The notes beneath the pieces are model-generated. The model made no database searches and was not told where the DNA came from. It saw only the letters and a list, made by a program, of their open reading frames with translations. A DNA stretch of 20,383 bases from a virus. Below are positions 19,538-20,383 of this stretch, one piece after another. Position 1 is the first letter of the stretch, and each line of letters starts with the position of its first letter. The stretch is taken from the IMG/VR virus record IMGVR_UViG_3300049222_000072, positions 1 through 20,383 of that record; one strand, given 5' to 3'. Position numbers and translations under genes: made by a program.

Positions 19538-20383
19538 TACACTACTCCCATTTTGCCTTGATTATTCATGGCATTATTTATGATTGATGTTATCAATCCT
19601 TTTCTTGATGTTAGCAACTGATCAAATCCAGCAGCATCTACTGTTGATATATTGAAGTTGACTGTAGCTCCCATACCTTGTCCTTTTGTATGGTCAATAA
19701 CAGTTTCATTAGGATGTAATATAGCAGGGAATCCACCTCTTCCATCTACACCACCTGCTCTAACACCCATACCTGTAAAACCACCACCTTCCATACTATC
19801 AGCAGCAGTTTGAAATACCTTACCTATTGTAGATTCAGCACCAAAAGCTGTAGCACCAAATCCTAATAATTTTTTAATAACATGAACTCTAATTAATTCA
19901 TCTATAATTGATTTGACAACTTGAGTAGCAAGGTTTTTAAAATTTAAAAATTCTTTATTAGTAAAGTCAAAAAATGTTTTGAAAGATGAAGTTAATGTAG
20001 AAGATATTGCGTTCATACTCTTAACACTATCAACAGCACCACTAAAATCTTTAGCAGCTTCTAAAGCAACTTTTTCTCTTAACTTTTCTGCTTTTTCTAA
20101 TGTTGCAATTTCTTGTTTAATTATGTCTATTTTATCTTGATGATTTTGCAATCCATGTCTTGCTCTTCTTCTTGAATTTGCTTCATTATATTTTTCTTGT
20201 TTTACAAGTAATTCATCTAACTCTTCTTGTAATTCAGGAATAGTTTTAGGTATATCTATTAAACCTAATGAATCCATAAACATTAATACTGAATTAGCAG
20301 CACTAATAAACATATCCTGCATAGGAGCTAATATTTGTCTTTTAAGAATATTCATAGTGTCATTGAATCTTTCTGCTCTTCTT
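19537..20383 (-). CDS. Tail tape measure protein, C-terminal part (gene continues beyond window)
   Basis: The frame is open up to the right edge (281 residues visible). Codons before the internal ATG at 20355 also read in frame (RRAERFNDT), so that ATG is not the true start. Residues around 40-110 are a Lys/Glu-rich coiled coil. Further on is an amphipathic membrane-like stretch (LATQVVKSIIDELIRVHVIK). The C-terminal section GGGFTGMGVRAGGVDGRGGF followed by PAILHPNETVIDH is the characteristic Gly-rich end of lambda-type tape-measure proteins. The protein sets tail length and helps DNA passage. Its stop overlaps the next ATG (TAATG). Confidence 0.9.
   Translation of the reverse strand, partial: RRAERFNDTMNILKRQILAPMQDMFISAANSVLMFMDSLGLIDIPKTIPELQEELDELLVKQEKYNEANSRRRARHGLQNHQDKIDIIKQEIATLEKAEKLREKVALEAAKDFSGAVDSVKSMNAISSTLTSSFKTFFDFTNKEFLNFKNLATQVVKSIIDELIRVHVIKKLLGFGATAFGAESTIGKVFQTAADSMEGGGFTGMGVRAGGVDGRGGFPAILHPNETVIDHTKGQGMGATVNFNISTVDAAGFDQLLTSRKGLITSIINNAMNNQGKMGVV

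Overview
The window is a piece of an AT-rich, tailed, double-stranded DNA phage genome, or an uncultured phage contig. Every gene I can support lies on the minus strand, so transcription runs from high to low coordinates. The tail genes indicate a siphovirus: a tape-measure C-terminus, small minor tail proteins, a lambda J-like tail-tip protein, a tail-fibre chaperone-like protein and a long fibre ending in a peptidase S74 domain. The very low GC, the 'SEG-NLYYT' fibre repeats and the GTA-type 3-TM holin suggest a marine bacterial host, possibly an AT-rich alphaproteobacterium such as a SAR11 relative. The host assignment is inference. No integrase with an intact active site, tRNA, CRISPR array or insertion sequence is visible.

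Layout in transcription order. (1) 20383-14210 holds the tail module: tape-measure C-terminus, two minor tail proteins, the 1308-residue tip protein and a small chaperone-like protein, mostly joined by TAATG stop/start overlaps. (2) 14144-9526 holds the 1433-residue fibre and a 104-residue protein. (3) 9481-8183 holds the lysis cassette: an 85-residue protein, an XhlA-like one-TM protein, a 3-TM holin and a T4-type lysozyme. (4) 8217-5986 is a transition region: a PD-(D/E)XK nuclease, two small proteins, a serine-recombinase-like protein that lacks key active-site residues, and a winged-helix protein. (5) 5903-667 is the recombination/replication module: two unknown proteins, a YqaJ-like exonuclease, four tiny overlapping genes, a second PD-(D/E)XK nuclease, an SSB-like protein ending in DDIPF, and a zinc-less TOPRIM primase fused to a RepA-type helicase. 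(6) 666-1 has a GTGTGTA iteron and hairpin tract, a 165-residue unknown protein and the start of a small basic protein.

The YqaJ nuclease, SSB-like protein and primase-helicase probably work together in phage recombination and replication. The fibre, tip and chaperone-like proteins build the adsorption apparatus. Holin and lysozyme release progeny. A motif related to GTTTGATATTTATAAAT (plus-strand reading) recurs in several of the few intergenic gaps and may be a phage promoter or operator. Five genes of 34-58 residues fill gaps that would otherwise look empty. After including them, no gap exceeds about 150 bases; the largest (4211-4360) holds a stem-loop and one copy of the motif.
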